Part shown: one piece after another, positions 41,136 through 42,177 of the stretch | Layout of the letters: each line of letters begins with the position of its first letter | How positions within the stretch are numbered: position 1 is the first letter of the stretch | DNA from: RGIG3994 sp964461635 | GTDB lineage: Bacteria; Bacillota; Clostridia; Oscillospirales; CAG-272 | NCBI GenBank assembly: GCA_964461635.1 | Contig: CAYWVC010000006.1 | Coordinates: forward strand, 1-42,177 | Direction: 5' to 3' | Length of the DNA: 42,177 bases | Position numbers and translations under genes: made by a program | Notes under the pieces: model-generated | Told to the model about the DNA's origin: nothing | Database searches by the model: none | What the model saw: the letters and a program-made list of their open reading frames with translations, nothing else

Positions 41136-41171
41136 AACAGTATCCTCCTGTAAAAAGATCGGTGGGCTGAA

Positions 41172-41600
41172 TTACTCGGCGTCTGCTACGGGCTGCTCGG
41201 CAACGGTCTCCTCAACGGGGGCGGCGACTTCCTCTGTCGCGACCTCTGCAACCTCTTCGGTAGCGGGAGTCTCCTCAACGACGGTGGTCTCGTGCTTTAC
41301 TGCTTCGTACTCAAGCTTGACGATAAGCGAACGCATAATGCTTTCGTCAATGTTGTAGTTACGGTCAAGCTCCTTCGGGAAATCCGACCCGGACTTGAAC
41401 GTGACGACGACATAATATCCTTCCGGCTTGTCGTTGATGGGATATGCGAGGCGGCGTTTGCCCCATTCGTTTACCTCAACGAGTTCAGCGTTGGAGGATA
41501 TCATATCCGTGAACTTGCTTACCGCGGTCTTCACACCGGTCTCGCCGGCGTCAAGGTCAACGATAAACATTGTTTCGTAAGAATTGATAACCTTTTCCAT
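41172..41600 (-). CDS. rpsF: 30S ribosomal protein S6 with acidic tail
   Basis: A 142-aa platform protein. SYETMFIVDLDAGETGVKTAVSKFTDMISSNAELVEVNEWGKRRLAYPINDKPEGYYVVVTFKS is canonical. After about residue 100 it carries an approximately 40-residue tail of V, E, A, T and P (KHETTVVEETPATEEVAEVATEE), longer than the 95-aa Bacillus protein. GGGAGG precedes the ATG. Confidence 0.97.
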   Translation of the reverse strand: MEKVINSYETMFIVDLDAGETGVKTAVSKFTDMISSNAELVEVNEWGKRRLAYPINDKPEGYYVVVTFKSGSDFPKELDRNYNIDESIMRSLIVKLEYEAVKHETTVVEETPATEEVAEVATEEVAAPVEETVAEQPVADAE

Positions 41601-41683
41601 ATATACCTCCCTATGGACATAAGCCCGTCCGCATAGTAAAGAATTTACGAACGGGAAGGAGACGGACGAAACGTCCGCACCGA
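41601..41683 (-). promoter_or_regulatory. 5' leader of rpsF, two hairpins
   Basis: About 83 nt between the predicted start and rpsF. Hairpin 1: CGGACG/CGTCCG (41663-41677). Hairpin 2: 41648-41655 pairs with 41624-41631 (8 bp with one G-U), with an inner TAAA/TTTA pair and a CTATG bulge. S6-S18 leader motifs are known upstream of rpsF in many bacteria; I cannot see the conserved CCG bulge, so assignment is open. Confidence 0.45.
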
Positions 41684-41689
41684 GCTATT

Positions 41690-41718
41690 ATTATATCACA
41701 ATAATTGCCATATGTCAA
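41690..41718 (-). promoter_or_regulatory. Promoter of rpsF-ssb-rpsR
   Basis: Minus strand: TTGACA (41713-41718), 17-bp spacer, extended -10 TGaTATAAT (TATAAT at 41690-41695). Confidence 0.92.
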
Positions 41719-41784
41719 TAAAAAATCGAATTTTTGTTCTGATTGAGCGTATTTTTGTGTTTATCCCAAAGCCGAAAGCCGTAA

Positions 41785-41853
41785 CCGCCGATCGTGTCGG
41801 TGGCTTGTACCGGTCCCCGTGGGGCGTTCCACGCGCTGAGCCTATAGGGGCTC
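41785..41853. other. Intergenic region with three consecutive small hairpins
   Basis: No gene is seen in 41719-41878. Three adjacent hairpins can be paired: 41785-41791 with 41797-41803; CGTGG 41818-41822 with CCACG 41829-41833; GAGCC 41838-41842 with GGCTC 41849-41853. None has a T-run, and it does not fold as a tRNA. Confidence 0.45.
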
Positions 41854-41878
41854 GTCGAAACATCACTTAAAAAATGCT

Positions 41879-41990
41879 TTTCCCAGCGGGGGAAGGTGGC
41901 AGCCGAAGGCTGACGGATGAGGTGTCATTCATACGAAATCAACTCCTCATCCACCGCTAACGCGGTCCCCCTTCTCCCACAGGAGAAGGC
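41879..41990. repeat. 112-bp multi-hairpin interspersed repeat, copy 1
   Basis: Identical to 42066-42177. It holds five inverted repeats in a row: TTCCC/GGGAA (41880-41894), CAGCC/GGCTG (41900-41912), GGATGAGG 41915-41922 with CCTCATCC 41945-41952 around a 22-nt loop, ACCGC/GCGGT (41953-41966) and CCTTCTCC/GGAGAAGG (41970-41989). No coding capacity is evident. Similar hairpin repeats are, to my knowledge, common in gut Clostridia. Confidence 0.88.
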
Positions 41991-42065
41991 TATTGATTCA
42001 TCGCTTTGCCTCTTGCTTACGGTGTGCTTCACTATTACAAAGGTGACAATTGCTTACAGCTTGCC

Positions 42066-42177
42066 TTTCCCAGCGGGGGAAGGTGGCAGCCGAAGGCTGA
42101 CGGATGAGGTGTCATTCATACGAAATCAACTCCTCATCCACCGCTAACGCGGTCCCCCTTCTCCCACAGGAGAAGGC
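42066..42177. repeat. 112-bp multi-hairpin repeat, copy 2 (meets window end)
   Basis: Exact direct copy of 41879-41990 at a 187-bp offset, separated by 75 bp of unrelated AT-rich sequence (41991-42065). It runs to the last base of the window and may continue. Confidence 0.88.

Noticed and set aside
41719..41878. Possible tRNA or SRP RNA upstream of rpsF
   Set aside because: No acceptor stem, T-loop sequence or SRP tetraloop motif could be placed.
41879..42177. Possible CRISPR array
   Set aside because: Only two units, each 112 bp and internally hairpinned, with one 75-bp spacer and no cas gene; a dispersed repeat fits better.
1..42177. Search for transposases, integrases, phage or defence genes
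   Set aside because: Every gene-sized plus or minus frame that is not a shadow matches a housekeeping, sporulation or unknown membrane/regulator gene; nothing mobile or defensive was seen.

Overview
The window reads as a chromosomal segment of a low-to-mid GC, endospore-lineage Firmicute (class Clostridia, probably a gut Oscillospirales/Christensenellales-type organism). The reasons are the Firmicute order spoVB-mazG-(hup)-rqcP-yabP-yabQ-divIC, the cdaA-cdaR pair, the hemZ next to relA-dtd, strong AGGAGG ribosome binding sites, near-consensus sigma-A promoters (17-bp spacers, extended -10), zinc-type S14/S4/S18/L36, and an interspersed hairpin repeat at the right edge of a kind common in gut Clostridia. 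I see no transposase, phage gene, CRISPR array, rRNA or tRNA.

Layout. 1-4154: a small unknown membrane protein; a convergent type II pantothenate kinase gene (coaW); and, from overlapping divergent promoters, a HAD-IIA phosphatase with the ribosome rescue factor rqcH. 4252-19429: one apparent 15-kb collinear unit from a single visible promoter: cdaA-cdaR (c-di-AMP), a COG2509-type FAD protein, an RseC-like protein, recJ, relA (ppGpp), dtd, hemZ, a uridine-kinase-like gene, mtaD, a SpoVB-type flippase and mazG. 19447-21366: hup, then rqcP-yabP-yabQ-divIC (ribosome rescue, spore coat/cortex, division).

21367-24114 (minus strand): rplJ-rplL with a classical L10 leader and attenuator but without rplKA or rpoBC, preceded by a two-gene operon of an unknown multi-pass membrane protein and a short HTH regulator that looks like a WYL-family protein without the WYL core. 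24272-40318: the S10-spc-alpha supercluster, 31 genes from rpsJ to rplQ, with one strong promoter, a 320-nt structured leader and a strong terminator; three unusually long internal gaps (rpsJ-rplC, rpsZ-rpsH, rpsD-rpoA) hold inverted repeats and are candidate autoregulatory sites. infA appears to start with CTG. 40325-41718 (minus): rpsF-ssb-rpsR. 41719-42177: non-coding, three small hairpins and two identical copies of a 112-bp five-hairpin repeat.

Functionally the window is almost entirely translation, its quality control (RqcH, RqcP, Dtd), second-messenger control of growth (c-di-AMP, ppGpp) and sporulation/division. I do not find an obviously new multi-gene system; the best leads are RNA-level regulation in the ribosomal operon, the CTG start of infA, the extended S3 protein, the membrane/HTH pair and the right-end repeats.
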